DNA of 64,000 bases from Isoetes taiwanensis (Eukaryota; Streptophyta; Lycopodiopsida; Isoetales; Isoetaceae). The DNA lies in the NCBI GenBank assembly GCA_021234155.1, contig JAJEKV010000054.1, positions 1,550,001-1,614,000 of the forward strand, in the 5' to 3' direction. This document shows, in pieces, positions 1 through 10,811 of the stretch. Within the stretch, counting starts at the first letter, position 1, and each line of letters starts with the position of its first letter. The notes below the pieces were generated by a model that was not told the origin of the DNA, did no database searches, and worked only from the letters and a program-made list of their open reading frames with translations. The translations under genes were made by a program, and so were the position numbers.

Positions 1-698
1 CGTGCATCAGGTTTGGTGGGAATGGTCAATTCCCCCAACTCTTTCTTGATACCCCGGAGGTCTTTGTAGCTCCACGCAAAGATGTGCTTGAACTTTTTGA
101 ATAGGGTAATGGCACGAGCTTTATAGTTTGGTGGAAGATTTGCAGCCAATCGAACAGGTTCATTGTCACCAAGATCCACGACTTCTACTTCTGGAGTGTG
201 AATGTGCAGGACGACTTCAGTATCTTTGACAACATGAGCAGGAGATTGGAGCATCACAGGCGGTGCAGCATTCTGTGTCGTGAAGAAGAGAGGCTGCAGA
301 ATATCATCAAGCAAGAGTTGCTTCATAATAGCATGAACGTCCACAACATCCTGAGGAGCATCAGTGTTGGAAAAATGATCCACTCGCTGGATCCGATCGC
401 AAGGAGCCAGGTACGGGTCTAGCAAAGCAGCCATGACCAGGTCCTGATCCAGGGTCTTCTCACCCAAAGGATCTGCATAATCAGGGTAAGAAGATAGGGG
501 CAGATCTGCAGGAGGAGCCTGAACATGATAAATATTTTGAGCTTCTTTGGAATCACTGTCTGAAAGCGAGGGCTCTGCATGCTCGACAGAGATAAGCTTG
601 CCAGTTTTGAGATCCATAGTTACATTCAAGGTGCCATCTGTGATGACAAGTTGATCAGTTGCCCAATAATGAATGCTCTTAGCCTGGCAGAGGAAAGA
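1..698 (-). pseudogene. Ty3/gypsy polyprotein fragment (linker before reverse transcriptase)
   Basis: A minus-strand reading frame of more than 230 codons stays open to the left edge of the window. Near that edge it reads HIFAWSYKDLRGI, the segment that lies just upstream of the reverse transcriptase in many plant gypsy polyproteins. The preceding 190 codons are the variable linker after the protease, with an acidic and proline-rich stretch. An in-frame TGA at 699-701 cuts it off from a plausible upstream continuation (codons for DYEMLVG, then SFLCQAKS after the stop). The reverse transcriptase itself must lie beyond the window. The family is clear from the FAWSYKDL motif; whether the whole element is dead cannot be seen. 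Confidence 0.7.
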
Positions 699-719
699 TC
701 ATCCCACTAGCATTTCATA

Positions 720-1905
720 GTCACTGGGATCTTCATCAGCTTTATCCCCTTATAATGGCCCAACAGCACGGGGTTTCTAGACGACATACTATCTAGCAGT
801 ATTGTTAAAAAACTCTGTTTTTAAGCATAAAGTACTTCTTTAAAAACCCGTACATTTTCTAAACATTTGCAACCATCGGGGGTTATAAAAAAAATGTGAA
901 AAAAAAAAAACCATTACTAATGCCTCGAATGACTTTCATTTAGATTTTTTGGTCTAGCAAAAAAGATGACGAATGCATGTAGAACCAGGATTTTAGTTTT
1001 TTGCTCAATGAAAGAAAGGTTTTTACTCCACTGTGCAAACCAGGACACGATTCTTGCGCCAATCCAAGACCAGTCGACCAAGGTAACTTTTCCATTCTTC
1101 TTCTTTTACAACTAATTTTGTTTCAATTCATTTTTTTTCTATATTGCTTCTAAAGATCCAACTGCCATAAGTGATAAGTAGAAGCATGAAGTGATTCTAA
1201 ACCGTTCCAAATAGCTGCTTCAAATAGTTCTTTTTTTACCTCTATTCATTTCTCTTCTACCTACCTCTAGTATGATAATATACTAAGCCTTTATGTTAAC
1301 TATTATATTATTAAGTTAAACCTTTGAAATGAATACACATTTTTGTGATTTGATTGGAACCCAAATATGGTGTTGGTATTAAAAAATGTTATATAATTTG
1401 TTTCAAAGGGGCAATTTGGAGATTTTTAAAGTTTTTTTTATGTTTTTTACGTTTTTAACGTTTGCAACGTTTTTAACGTTTTTAATGTTAAAAAATCGTA
1501 TTCTAAGATTTTAAAAACCAAAAATAAAAAACTTTAGAAAAACTTAAAAAACGTACGGTATGCAACGTATGTGACAACATTGCTATCTAGATATATTGGG
1601 GTGCATCTACTTGGCAGATGCTATGGTGTGTGTGGCGGATTCCATATGGTTGTTCTTTCAGTCAGTCATTGCTTCATGTTGACTCTACTGGATAACTCTT
1701 ATGCATATATTAATACGTGGAAGTATGTGCATGCTATTTGATAGCTAACAAGACTACGTGTGTATATAGTTATCTTGTATTGTCATCTTGTTATCTGTAT
1801 ACGTGGCTTTCATCTATATAGCCTCATTGGACACGCAACCCTTGTTCTGTGTACTATGGAATATGAATTGAAGTTTTTTTTTACTACAAATTTTGGTTCA
1901 TAACA
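720..1905. other. AT-rich stretch with no gene; possible LTR-like block at 1570-1905
   Basis: No coding signal is visible. From about 1430 to 1560 there are repeated 'acgtttttaacg' words. The block 1570-1905 begins TGTGACAACA, ends TTCATAACA and contains a TATA-like 'ctatatag', which would suit a solo LTR. No second copy, target-site duplication or primer-binding site was found, so this reading is weak. Confidence 0.25.
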
Positions 1906-3260
1906 CGAGAGATCCCTCCTTCGGGATCACACTGGCGATTTCGACTCTCGGAATCCCCTGGAGTTGGCTGATATCATGCAAGGTTATCGACCATCGGCTA
2001 TTCCCTCCTTCGGGATCTCCGGCCCCCTTGCTGTGGATCCTCTCCTCTGGGGTTCCCCAACCTTAGCAGTTAACGACGGAGGTTATCTGCCGAAGTGATC
2101 CCGTCCTCCAGGATCCTTGGCCCCCCTGACGTGGATCCCCTCCTCCAAGATTCCAGAGACGTGCTTGTTAACGATCGAGGTCATCCACCAAATTGACCCC
2201 GTCCTCTGGATCAGCGAAAATTTTAGTGGCCCCGGTGGGCCATTTGGCTATAAATTACAGGTTCAAACAAAATGCGACGGCCGACTTGAGTAGGATGCCT
2301 TACCTACGGACTACCTACAGATTCGCCATTTCGTGGCACTTTATTGCCTATTATGACATTAGAATGGCCCATTAGATGTTTGCTAATTGGAGTGGTATCG
2401 ACTTTGGGGCCAATTTAGTCCCAAGTGAGAACTAGATATGCTTATGGAATGGCCATTTAGGCCACTTGGCCCAATCCTGTAATGCCTTAAGTTCATCAAA
2501 TCTTAACTCATTCAGAGGCCCCCTCATAAATTCACTTATGGGGGGCCCCACATTATTAGAAATTTTTATTCCTAAATATATCGACCAACTAAGAATAATC
2601 TCGCTCTTTTGAAAAATCAAATGTCGAGGCACTTTTCAATCCTCTTTACGAAGACTCCGGCATCCGATTTTCGATTCTCCTGCATTATTGAAATATATGG
2701 GGTATGAATTCAAATTCATACAACATGTAACTTAAACACATTTATATAGGGTAGCAACTTCTTTATGTTTGGGCAACTAGCACTATATTCAATAAGAATC
2801 TAGCTAAAAATCGCCATTTGAGCTATACATTATTAAATATTTGGTTCAAAAATCGCCAATTGGTTTGCAACCACATTAGAAAAAAAATAGGAAAGATGGC
2901 CAGTTCAGGCTACACTTTTAGAGACATATTTTACAAGGAATGGCCAATTCATTATACTTATACAAAATTATAGGTCCCTTAAAATTTTCCCTGCTCTGGA
3001 TCCCCTAGCCCCTCTGATGTGGATCCCTCCTCCGAGATCCCACAATCTTGGTGGTTAACCGCGAAGGTTATTTGCCGAAGTGATCCCTTTCTCTGGGATT
3101 CCCGGTTCCCCTGACGTCGATCCCCATCTCCAGGTTCCCAGAGACGTGGCTGTTAATGGCTGGGATCCACGTCCTCCGCGATTCCTGGCCCCTCTGACGT
3201 GGATCCCCTCCTCCGAGATCCACGTCAGAGAGGCCGGGGAGACTTCTCCACGACCGAATC
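1906..3260. repeat. Two related GC-rich blocks (about 1915-2215 and 2990-3260)
   Basis: Both blocks contain recurring words such as TGACGTGGATCC, CTCCTCC and GAGACGTG, followed by GTTAA and GCCGAAGTGATCC, in the same order, so they look like a diverged duplication. Between them (2220-2990) is AT-rich DNA in which GGCCATT or CGCCATT recurs about eight times. No protein product is convincing: the open frames here run on both strands over the same repeats. Confidence 0.55.
3192..3230. repeat. Perfect 14-bp inverted repeat (hairpin)
   Basis: CTCTGACGTGGATC at 3192-3205 is followed after 11 bases by its exact reverse complement at 3217-3230. The arm is the TGACGTGGATC word that recurs in the surrounding GC-rich repeat blocks. 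Confidence 0.85.
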
Positions 3261-3485
3261 ATCATGCATGATCTGGTTAAGGACAATGTCGATGGACTTG
3301 TGGTTGGATTTCAGGACTCGACGCTCTACAGGAGCCTGTGAGATATGAGTATATCTGAGACCTCGATTTAGGTTTAGGCGAGGAGAACTTACCTACAGTC
3401 GGCAGCCTCCTGCTCCTCATTATCATCATCAGTGTCCAAGTGATCCTGCCCCTCAGATAAAATCGGCTGCCTTTATCTCCTCAAT

Positions 3486-3831
3486 TTATCGTTGTTGGCA
3501 TTTTAGATCACTTGCTTTCTTCCTCTGTGCCTGCAAATTGATGAACTCTTCCCTTTGGCTCTTATCCAGAAGACCCACTTCAATCTGTTCATCAACCACT
3601 ATATCCATTTTTCTTGCCTGCTACAATTTTCTCGTAAAATTGTTGTTATACTTAAAGTCCAGATCCAGGCTCCTGGTTATGGAGATCTTCCCATAATTTC
3701 GCTTTCGCTGATCGACAGGTTTGCTCTCATTGGCGGCTACAGGCTTTGAAATTCTACCCCTCGGACCATCATGAATCCTAAACTTATTAAACAGTTCATG
3801 AACTCTGAATTTATGGTTTTCGAGCTCGACC
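3486..3831 (-). pseudogene. Unidentified coding-like fragment, flank of two retrotransposon insertions
   Basis: On the minus strand this reads as lysine- and glutamate-rich protein sequence (VELENHKFRVHELFNKF at the upstream end, KSQREEFINLQAQRKK near the end) with one in-frame TAG near 3637 and a terminal TAA at 3486-3488. If the two elements at 3832-8038 and 8082-13031 are removed, the frame can be followed back through 8039-8081 into 13037-13090, where it reads PPDYHYDQDP and has two TGA codons that fit CGA-to-TGA changes. I do not recognise the protein. It may be a host gene or another captured segment that became the landing site of both elements. Confidence 0.4.
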
Positions 3832-3982
3832 TTGGAATTGGGAAGCGCCAGGATCAAGGAAGCAGCTAACCCTTTGTTCATTGTCCAGCAGAATACAAAT
3901 AGACGAGTTCCTTGAAGTTAGGAACAACTACTAAATGATTACAGTAAAATCTCATCAGTCATCTTTTTGTCATGTTCCAACA
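3832..3982 (-). repeat. 3' LTR of the gene-capturing element (shortened)
   Basis: This copy matches the right LTR from GAATTGGGAAGC to CATGTTCCAACA with a handful of substitutions. It lacks about 19 bases present in the other copy (around TACTTTTAACGGCTACTA, at short repeats of ATC) and about 6 bases near its outer end. No target-site duplication can be recognised on this side. Confidence 0.85.
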
Positions 3983-4779
3983 CTCCCCCTCAAGAAGATG
4001 ACTACTGGCCTCAAGAAAATAACTATTACAAGAAGCTGAAACACAAAACTAAACTTTTTGAATTTGCCCACCGAATTTTGGAGATTTTCTATGAAAGGAC
4101 TTTGTGAGGCACTCCCCTAAACGAACTTCACTTCTATGTCTGCCTACATAAATGTTGAACAGGTTCTTTGAGAAAGCATGATGCACCAAGCTTAGTTTAT
4201 ACCAACTCTCCCCCTGCATCATGAAAGAACTCAAGCACTCCCCCTCAGCCAATTCAAATTGAACTTCCCCTTGCATAATTTTGCATAATGAAGCAGAAAA
4301 AGTCTGTCATGCAGCCACCATGAGCATGAAGAAAATAAACTGTGGCACTTTCCCTTGCTTCATGAAGGAGAACTTCTGTTTATCATGAGTTTTCCAATGC
4401 GCATGCCAATTCCTAAGTGGTTTCAACCAAATTGCTTCAATGTGCTGCCCCAAATGCAGTTATGTGCTGCTCCATTTTCTAGTTACCATACTTTCAACTT
4501 TAAAGATTGCCATCACGGTTAACATACCTTGTTGGTTTCGCTCAGCATTAGATACACCTCTCACAATCTTAAGCCTACGGTCAAGGATCCTCTCTCCTCT
4601 ACTTCATGATGCATGATACTGCTGTCTACTTGGCGACTTGTTGTCTTGACTTAGCATATAGGACTCATGTTGCCATTTTCTCCCCCTTGCATCCTGAAGT
4701 ATAACACGAACGACATCTTCACCTACTTGCGTTCTTCTGGACTGTAAAAGCCAGTATTATGTTTCCAACGTCCTTTGCT
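3983..4779 (-). other. Noncoding 3' region of the element with repeated purine tracts
   Basis: In the element's own direction this stretch contains several GGGGGAG-like tracts (+ strand about 3983, 4112, 4203, 4236, 4265 and 4681), the first being the polypurine tract at the LTR border. No domain is recognisable. A 75-codon open frame at 4049-4276 is probably chance. Confidence 0.5.
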
Positions 4780-4839
4780 ACAATCATTATGAGCTCTGCA
4801 ATGTGCCTCAATCTCTTTTGCTACTTTCTTGACCTGCTG

Positions 4840-5838
<999 letters not shown>

Positions 5839-6717
5839 AAATTTTGCACGAGCACTTTTGCCAGAAACATCCACAATCTTCTTACATGCTTCAACATTTA
5901 CTACATCCATTCCAGTACTCAATTCTTTTTCTTCCTCAAAAATTATTGGCTCCTGTATTCCCTGCTCAATCTTTGGAACATCAATTTCATCATCATTAAA
6001 GTCTCCCTGAAGAATGAGTCTATGGCATCTTCTAGCAGGTAGTTGATCTACAGGGACATTCTTTTTACCAACATGCCAGTTTTGCAAGCCTTTTCCTCCT
6101 TTCGCTGGACTTCTTTCCATTTCTTCTTGATTAAAATCTTCAATTGAATCTCTAATGTGACGGTTTTGCAAGCCTTTTCCTCCTTTCTCTGGACTTCTTT
6201 CCATTTCTTCTTCATTAAGTTCTTCAATTGAATCTCTTGCATTAACAAGTGTCCCAAATTTGCCATCTTGTCTAGAACTTCTCTGCTGCAAATCAACCTT
6301 GTTGCTAGAAAGCTCTTCCTCAGAATCTAAGAAATCCCTCCTATAATTCCAACCCACAACAGGTCTACCCTTCTCCGCTGCATTGCTTTTTCCATCAATA
6401 ATCTCTGCAAAGCTTTTCTCCTTCAAGGGTGGATTATCTTTCACAGAACACCTGCCTTCCCTTCTCTTAAAACCGTTCTGAAATCTAGGTTCAGCATTGG
6501 CCTCTACTTTTCTTTCAGGAGGAAAAACATTATCAAATTCATCACTAACCTTAGAATGAGGATGCCAGCCCTTCACATTAGTTTGATTCCTGACCAATCC
6601 TCTTCTTTCATTTGATGAAGTAATCCTCTTTGCACTACTTGCATTACTAGAATTGCCTTCAGTGCTCCTCCTCATGGCAGTGTTCCCATTAGAAGTTTCA
6701 GCATCTATGTCTTTGCC
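5839..6717 (-). pseudogene. Unidentified hydrophilic segment with a 28-residue tandem repeat
   Basis: Residues 85-377 of the 407-codon frame show no domain I recognise. The segment is charged and probably disordered. Residues 245-272 and 273-300 are a tandem pair (RDSIEELNEEEMERSPEKGG and RDSIEDFNQEEMERSPAKGG, each followed by KGLQN). Its position between two captured gene pieces and its lack of introns suggest a third captured gene. Confidence 0.45.
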
Positions 6718-7130
6718 ACGGTTCAAAAAACATCTTGCTAGAATCAACTCCGTACACCAAACTCTCAGGTCAAGTGCCGGACGCTCATTCACATAACGGT
6801 GAAATGCAAACAGTTGGGTTGTAGCAACAACAATTCCAACATATCGCCACATAGCTCTATGGAGTCCAGGTATGTCTTTGTTCAGGACTGCTGCTGTAGA
6901 AAGATCGCACTGAATATATGACAAGAAGACAAACGTGCCCACACAGATGCCACAGATCAGGACAACCAAGCAGAGTGGTGCAATGGCTTTCGCTTACAGT
7001 CTTCCTTGAAGAATTTTATGCCAATGCGCCAAACTTTCTTCAAAATTACCCAGGACAAGCTTACATCTTGGCCTTCCTCCATAGCACTAGCTCCAGAGTC
7101 TGCATAGTTTGGAGCCGAATTCATCCATGG
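6718..7130 (-). pseudogene. Processed fragment of an ABC transporter D-family membrane domain
   Basis: In the frame upstream of the 407-codon frame (about 7130-6965) the sequence reads DVSLSWVILKKVWRI and KRKPLHHSAWL, then shifts one frame to ICGICVGTFVFLSYIQ and RYVGIVVATTQLFAFHRYV. This order fits the start of the ABC transmembrane domain of peroxisomal or chloroplast ABCD half-transporters. The nucleotide-binding domain is absent and the piece stops at FLNR, so no transporter can be made. Confidence 0.55.
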
Positions 7131-7132
7131 TG

Positions 7133-7750
7133 CTAAATGCTCTGGATCAGAATGAGGCTACGAGTACCCTCCAACCTTGGCCTTCTTGCAGCTTCAGACC
7201 TTGGCCTCCAGATTTGCTTTGCAAAATCCATCAACATTGATTGAGGTTCTCTTGTTAGAGCCATCACTGATATCTTTGCTTTAAGATCTTCTGATCTCAC
7301 ATCATCCCATAGATCACATAGATCCCTGTTGGGCTCGTTCACTGGCATTGCACTCTTGCAGGCTCGCGATCCACTACCAAAATCCATCAGCAACCTCTGT
7401 GGTTCGCTTGCTACTACCAGGTTCATCACTATGTCTTGGTTGGTTCCCATAGCCTGCCTTGCTACAAGCATCTTGAACCACCATGCCATATCCTCGGTGT
7501 CTCCTTGTGAGCACTCAATGCTCCACATCATGCACCTAAAAATGACATATCTCATCTTTGGCCATACGACCTCTCTTTTCAGCATCATAACCAAGTTTCT
7601 AGCAGCCTCTTTGAAGCTTGGTAAGCCCATCACAAGCCAGATCCTGTTAATGACACTGAATCTTTTCACCTCTTTTGCTTGGTGTAGCACATCCATGCCC
7701 ATGTAGCATAAGAGACTCACCAAGACATGCCAGAAATCCATTCTCGACAC
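7133..7750 (-). CDS. Unidentified 205-codon frame just inside the 5' LTR
   Basis: This is the first long frame after the primer-binding site, where gag would sit in an autonomous element. It has no CCHC knuckle and no gag motif. It contains two similar stretches, SEPQRLLMDFGSGSRA and REPQSMLMDFAKQIWRPR, about 45 residues apart. It is rich in Met, Trp and Arg. It could be a further captured gene piece, a degenerate gag, or a chance frame. Confidence 0.35.
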   Translation of the reverse strand: MSRMDFWHVLVSLLCYMGMDVLHQAKEVKRFSVINRIWLVMGLPSFKEAARNLVMMLKREVVWPKMRYVIFRCMMWSIECSQGDTEDMAWWFKMLVARQAMGTNQDIVMNLVVASEPQRLLMDFGSGSRACKSAMPVNEPNRDLCDLWDDVRSEDLKAKISVMALTREPQSMLMDFAKQIWRPRSEAARRPRLEGTRSLILIQSI

Positions 7751-7845
7751 GTTTTACGTTCCCAGATTGGATCCGTCATGAATCTACTCTCCCCTTATTC
7801 TTCAAACACACAAGAGCTCTTAGGCCTATTCCCTGGAACCAACCT

Positions 7846-7857
7846 GCTCTGATACCA
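7846..7857 (-). promoter_or_regulatory. Primer-binding site (initiator-Met tRNA) of the gene-capturing element
   Basis: On the minus strand this reads TGGTATCAGAGC, the standard plant iMet primer site, three bases (ATA) inside the 5' LTR. Confidence 0.85.
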
Positions 7858-7860
7858 TAT

Positions 7861-8038
7861 TGTGGAACGAGAATTGGGAAGCACCAGGATCAAGGAAGCA
7901 GCTAACTCTTTGTTCATTGTCCAGCAGAATACAAACAGACGAGTTCCTTGAAGTTAGGAACAACTACTAAATGATTACAGTAAAATCTCATCTACTTTTA
8001 ACGGCTACTATCAGTCATCTTTTTGTCATGTTCCAACA
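7861..8038 (-). repeat. 5' LTR of the gene-capturing element (178 bp)
   Basis: In element orientation the LTR begins TGTTGGAAC and ends GTTCCACA, giving imperfect terminal inverted repeats and the usual TG...CA ends. It is the longer of the two LTR copies. Transcription of the captured genes would start here, but no clear TATA box was chosen. Confidence 0.85.
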
Positions 8039-8076
8039 CCGGGAGTAGCTTTTGGTGCAGTCCTCAATATGGCATA

Positions 8077-8081
8077 CCCAT
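8077..8081. repeat. Target-site duplication CCCAT, left copy
   Basis: CCCAT directly precedes the left Copia LTR and is matched by CCCAT at 13032-13036 directly after the right LTR. Confidence 0.9.
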
Positions 8082-8314
8082 TGAAAACCGTCTGGATCGA
8101 TGAATATATTCCAGTATATGAAGAAGATACAAGGTAAAACTAAGAAAGACAAGACAGAGTGCCTTCCGGCCAAACTCTCCCTCAAGCTCACACACTCGAT
8201 GTCCGATAATACCTGAGATCAAGGCTTATATACGCCTATGTCTACAGTACATATGAAATACGTATACTGTTACGTATCTAGTCATCCTAATACGTATATG
8301 TCTAATGTTTAACA
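8082..8314 (-). repeat. 3' LTR of the Copia element (233 bp)
   Basis: It is a direct repeat of 12799-13031 with TG...CA ends in element orientation (TGTTAAACATTAG at the start, GGTTTTCA at the end). It contains a TATA-like 'gcttatatacgcc'. The lack of differences implies insertion too recent for LTR divergence. Confidence 0.95.
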
Positions 8315-8322
8315 TCCCCCTT
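8315..8322 (-). promoter_or_regulatory. Polypurine tract of the Copia element
   Basis: On the minus strand AAGGGGGA directly precedes the 3' LTR, the position where plus-strand DNA synthesis is primed. Confidence 0.8.
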
Positions 8323-8347
8323 GGATGACTAGATCCCCCTTTAAAAA

Positions 8348-10645
8348 TTATCCCCCTTGAGGATCAAAGATCTGTAAGTTTAAAAAACTTTTCATCTGCT
8401 TAAATGCTCGACCAGAGAGTGGTTTAGTGAAACCATCTGCAAGCTGATTCTTAGTAGAACAGTGCTGAATAGAAATATAACCAAGCTGTAATTGTTCCCT
8501 GATGAAGCAGAGCTTGATATCTAGATGTTTGATCTGTAAGTGCATCTTGAAGTCTTTTACATGTGGTATAGCCCCACTGTTATCACAGAATAGTGTTGCT
8601 GGTTTGATGTTGACACCAAGATCCTCATACAAGTGAATGAGCCACTTAAGTTCCTGTGTGGTATCAGTAAGAGCTTTTAGTTCAGCCTCTGTTGTACTGA
8701 CACTTACTGTGCTTTGGGACTTGGAGCTCCAGGTAATAGCACTGTTGCCAAAGAAGGAAATATAACCTGTTAATGACTTTCTATTAATCAGATCAGTGGA
8801 GGCCAGATCTGAATCAGAGTAGATCTTTAGATGGGGCTTAGAAATTCTGCCATAAAAGAGTCCTTCTTTGTATGTGCCATTGATGTACCTTAACACTTGC
8901 TTTGGCGCCTTCCAATGGGATTCCTTGGGATGAGCCATGAATCTAGTTAAAACTCCAACTGCATAGACTAGATCAGGACGTGTGATAGTGAGATATAAGA
9001 GAGCCCCCACTAACTGCCTGTATGAAGTGGCATCTGTGTCATTGTCTTCAGATTGGAAATTGAATTTCTGACCTGGATTCCAGGGAACTGCTGTGGAATT
9101 TGAATCTGCCATGTTGAACCTGTCTAGGAGTTCTTTAGCATATTTTTGTTGTGTCAAGTAAATTCCTTTGTTTGTCTGCCATACCTCAAGGCCTAAACAG
9201 TAGTGCATCAACCCTAAATCTGTAATATCGAAATCTCTGAAAATAGAAGTTTTTGTGCGTTGAATAAGATCCATAGCATCACCTGTCATGACCGTGTCAT
9301 CTACATATAAAAGAATGATGGCAACCTGCGAACCATGAAGCTGATAGTAGAGGCTAGGATCAGCCCTAGACCTGAGGAACCCTAAATTTTCTAGATATCC
9401 ATTTATCTTGTGGTTCCAGCAACGTGGAGCTTGCTTTAGTCCATAAATGCTTTTGTGGAGTTTGCATACATAATCTGGATGCTCCTTACTGACAAAACCT
9501 GGAGGCTGCTGCATATACAATTCTTCCTCAAGATCTCCATTTAAGAATGCTGACTTGAAATCAAAGTGGTGAACTGGCCAAGAATTTTGGGCAGCCAAAG
9601 CAAGAACTGCTCTCAAAGTGTCAAGCCTAACAACTGGGGAGAAGACTTCATTGTAGTCAAATCCTTCTTGTTGAGTATAACCTTTGGCAACCAACCTGGC
9701 CTTGTATCTGTTTACTGTCCCATCTGCTCTATATTTTGTTCTAAACAGCCATTTTGCCCCAATGATATTATGCCCTGATGGTTTAGGAACCAATGTCCAA
9801 GTGACCTGTTTGTCCATGGCTTCCAACTCTTCTTCCATTGCCCGAATCCAATGAGAGTGTTTAGCTGCCTGATTGTAGTAGAGAGGATCTCGATCATGCA
9901 AAACTTTGGTCATGAGAGCAAAATCACAGTAGGAAACATCATGAGAAATAGCTGGTTGGGTGTACTGGAGTTCATCAGCTTCATTTAATTCTAGAATGGT
10001 GAGAGGTGGTGGAGTGGAGGTATCAATAGGTTCAGGTGGATAGTCTAGAGGCTCATACTCAGCATAGGGATTGGAAGAAGTAGGAACAGATGTAGAAGTT
10101 GAGGGTAGAACAGGATCTGTAGAGTCAAAGAATGGCATAGGAATAGGCTGGGGTGAAATGGACTGAGTAGACTGAGATATAGAAGGGGAAACCGATGGAG
10201 AATGTTCAGAATGGTCAATATCTTCAAGGTTAATGATTAGTTTGTCATAATCAACTGGTGTCATAGACTCAGAAAAATCATATTTATCATCTTCACAAAA
10301 ATGCATGCTTCGAGAAGCAAAGATCTTTTGACTAACCGGATCATAACAGCGCCATGCCTTCATATTTGGTGTGTAACCCACAAAGATGACTTTGAGTGCC
10401 CTATCAGAAAGTTTTCCATGCTTTTGCAGAATTTCCCTTGGGTAAGTAGCATACCCAACACATCCAAATACCCTGAGATGAGAAATATCAGGTTTGACAT
10501 TATATAGAGCTTCAAATGGAGTCTTCAAGTTCAGAGACTTGGTAGGTGCCCTGTTTGAGAGATAACAGGCTGTAAGAACAGCCTCTGCCCAGAAGTTTGC
10601 TGGTAAATCCTTATGTTTTAACATGCTCCTTGCAAGGTCTAACAA
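8348..10645 (-). CDS. Copia pol: integrase C-terminal part, reverse transcriptase, RNase H
   Basis: The frame has 765 codons. It starts inside the integrase core (PANFWAEAVLTACYLSNRAP) and includes the integrase C-terminal region with VFGCVGYATYP. The reverse transcriptase follows at about residues 270-510 (YKARLVAKGYTQQEGFDYNE, FKSAFLNGDLEEELYMQQPP, and the catalytic YVDDTVMTG). Copia RNase H is at about 600-750 (SDSDLASTDLINRKSLTGY, STTEAELKAL, DNSGAI, LADGFTKPL). All catalytic motifs look normal. The first ATG is internal to the normal polyprotein, and the frame is only continuous with the upstream integrase through frame breaks near 10780 and 10832. Confidence 0.93.
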   Translation of the reverse strand: MLDLARSMLKHKDLPANFWAEAVLTACYLSNRAPTKSLNLKTPFEALYNVKPDISHLRVFGCVGYATYPREILQKHGKLSDRALKVIFVGYTPNMKAWRCYDPVSQKIFASRSMHFCEDDKYDFSESMTPVDYDKLIINLEDIDHSEHSPSVSPSISQSTQSISPQPIPMPFFDSTDPVLPSTSTSVPTSSNPYAEYEPLDYPPEPIDTSTPPPLTILELNEADELQYTQPAISHDVSYCDFALMTKVLHDRDPLYYNQAAKHSHWIRAMEEELEAMDKQVTWTLVPKPSGHNIIGAKWLFRTKYRADGTVNRYKARLVAKGYTQQEGFDYNEVFSPVVRLDTLRAVLALAAQNSWPVHHFDFKSAFLNGDLEEELYMQQPPGFVSKEHPDYVCKLHKSIYGLKQAPRCWNHKINGYLENLGFLRSRADPSLYYQLHGSQVAIILLYVDDTVMTGDAMDLIQRTKTSIFRDFDITDLGLMHYCLGLEVWQTNKGIYLTQQKYAKELLDRFNMADSNSTAVPWNPGQKFNFQSEDNDTDATSYRQLVGALLYLTITRPDLVYAVGVLTRFMAHPKESHWKAPKQVLRYINGTYKEGLFYGRISKPHLKIYSDSDLASTDLINRKSLTGYISFFGNSAITWSSKSQSTVSVSTTEAELKALTDTTQELKWLIHLYEDLGVNIKPATLFCDNSGAIPHVKDFKMHLQIKHLDIKLCFIREQLQLGYISIQHCSTKNQLADGFTKPLSGRAFKQMKSFLNLQIFDPQGG

Positions 10646-10811
10646 AGTTCTGTGCTTGCGCTCAGCAACCCCATTTTGGGAATGTGCATATGGGACAATG
10701 TGTTGCCTATGAATGCCTTTCAGCTGAAGGTACTCTGAAAATTCTGAAGATATAAGCTCCTTGGCGTTATCAGACCGAGAGCTTTGATGGAAGTGGAGAA
10801 TTGATTCTCAA

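Noticed and set aside
1570-1905. Solo LTR with TG...CA ends
   Set aside because: No second copy, target-site duplication or primer site; kept only as a weak note.
3068-3286. Paired frames on both strands
   Set aside because: They overlap the inverted and duplicated GC-rich block, so both are shadows of its symmetry.
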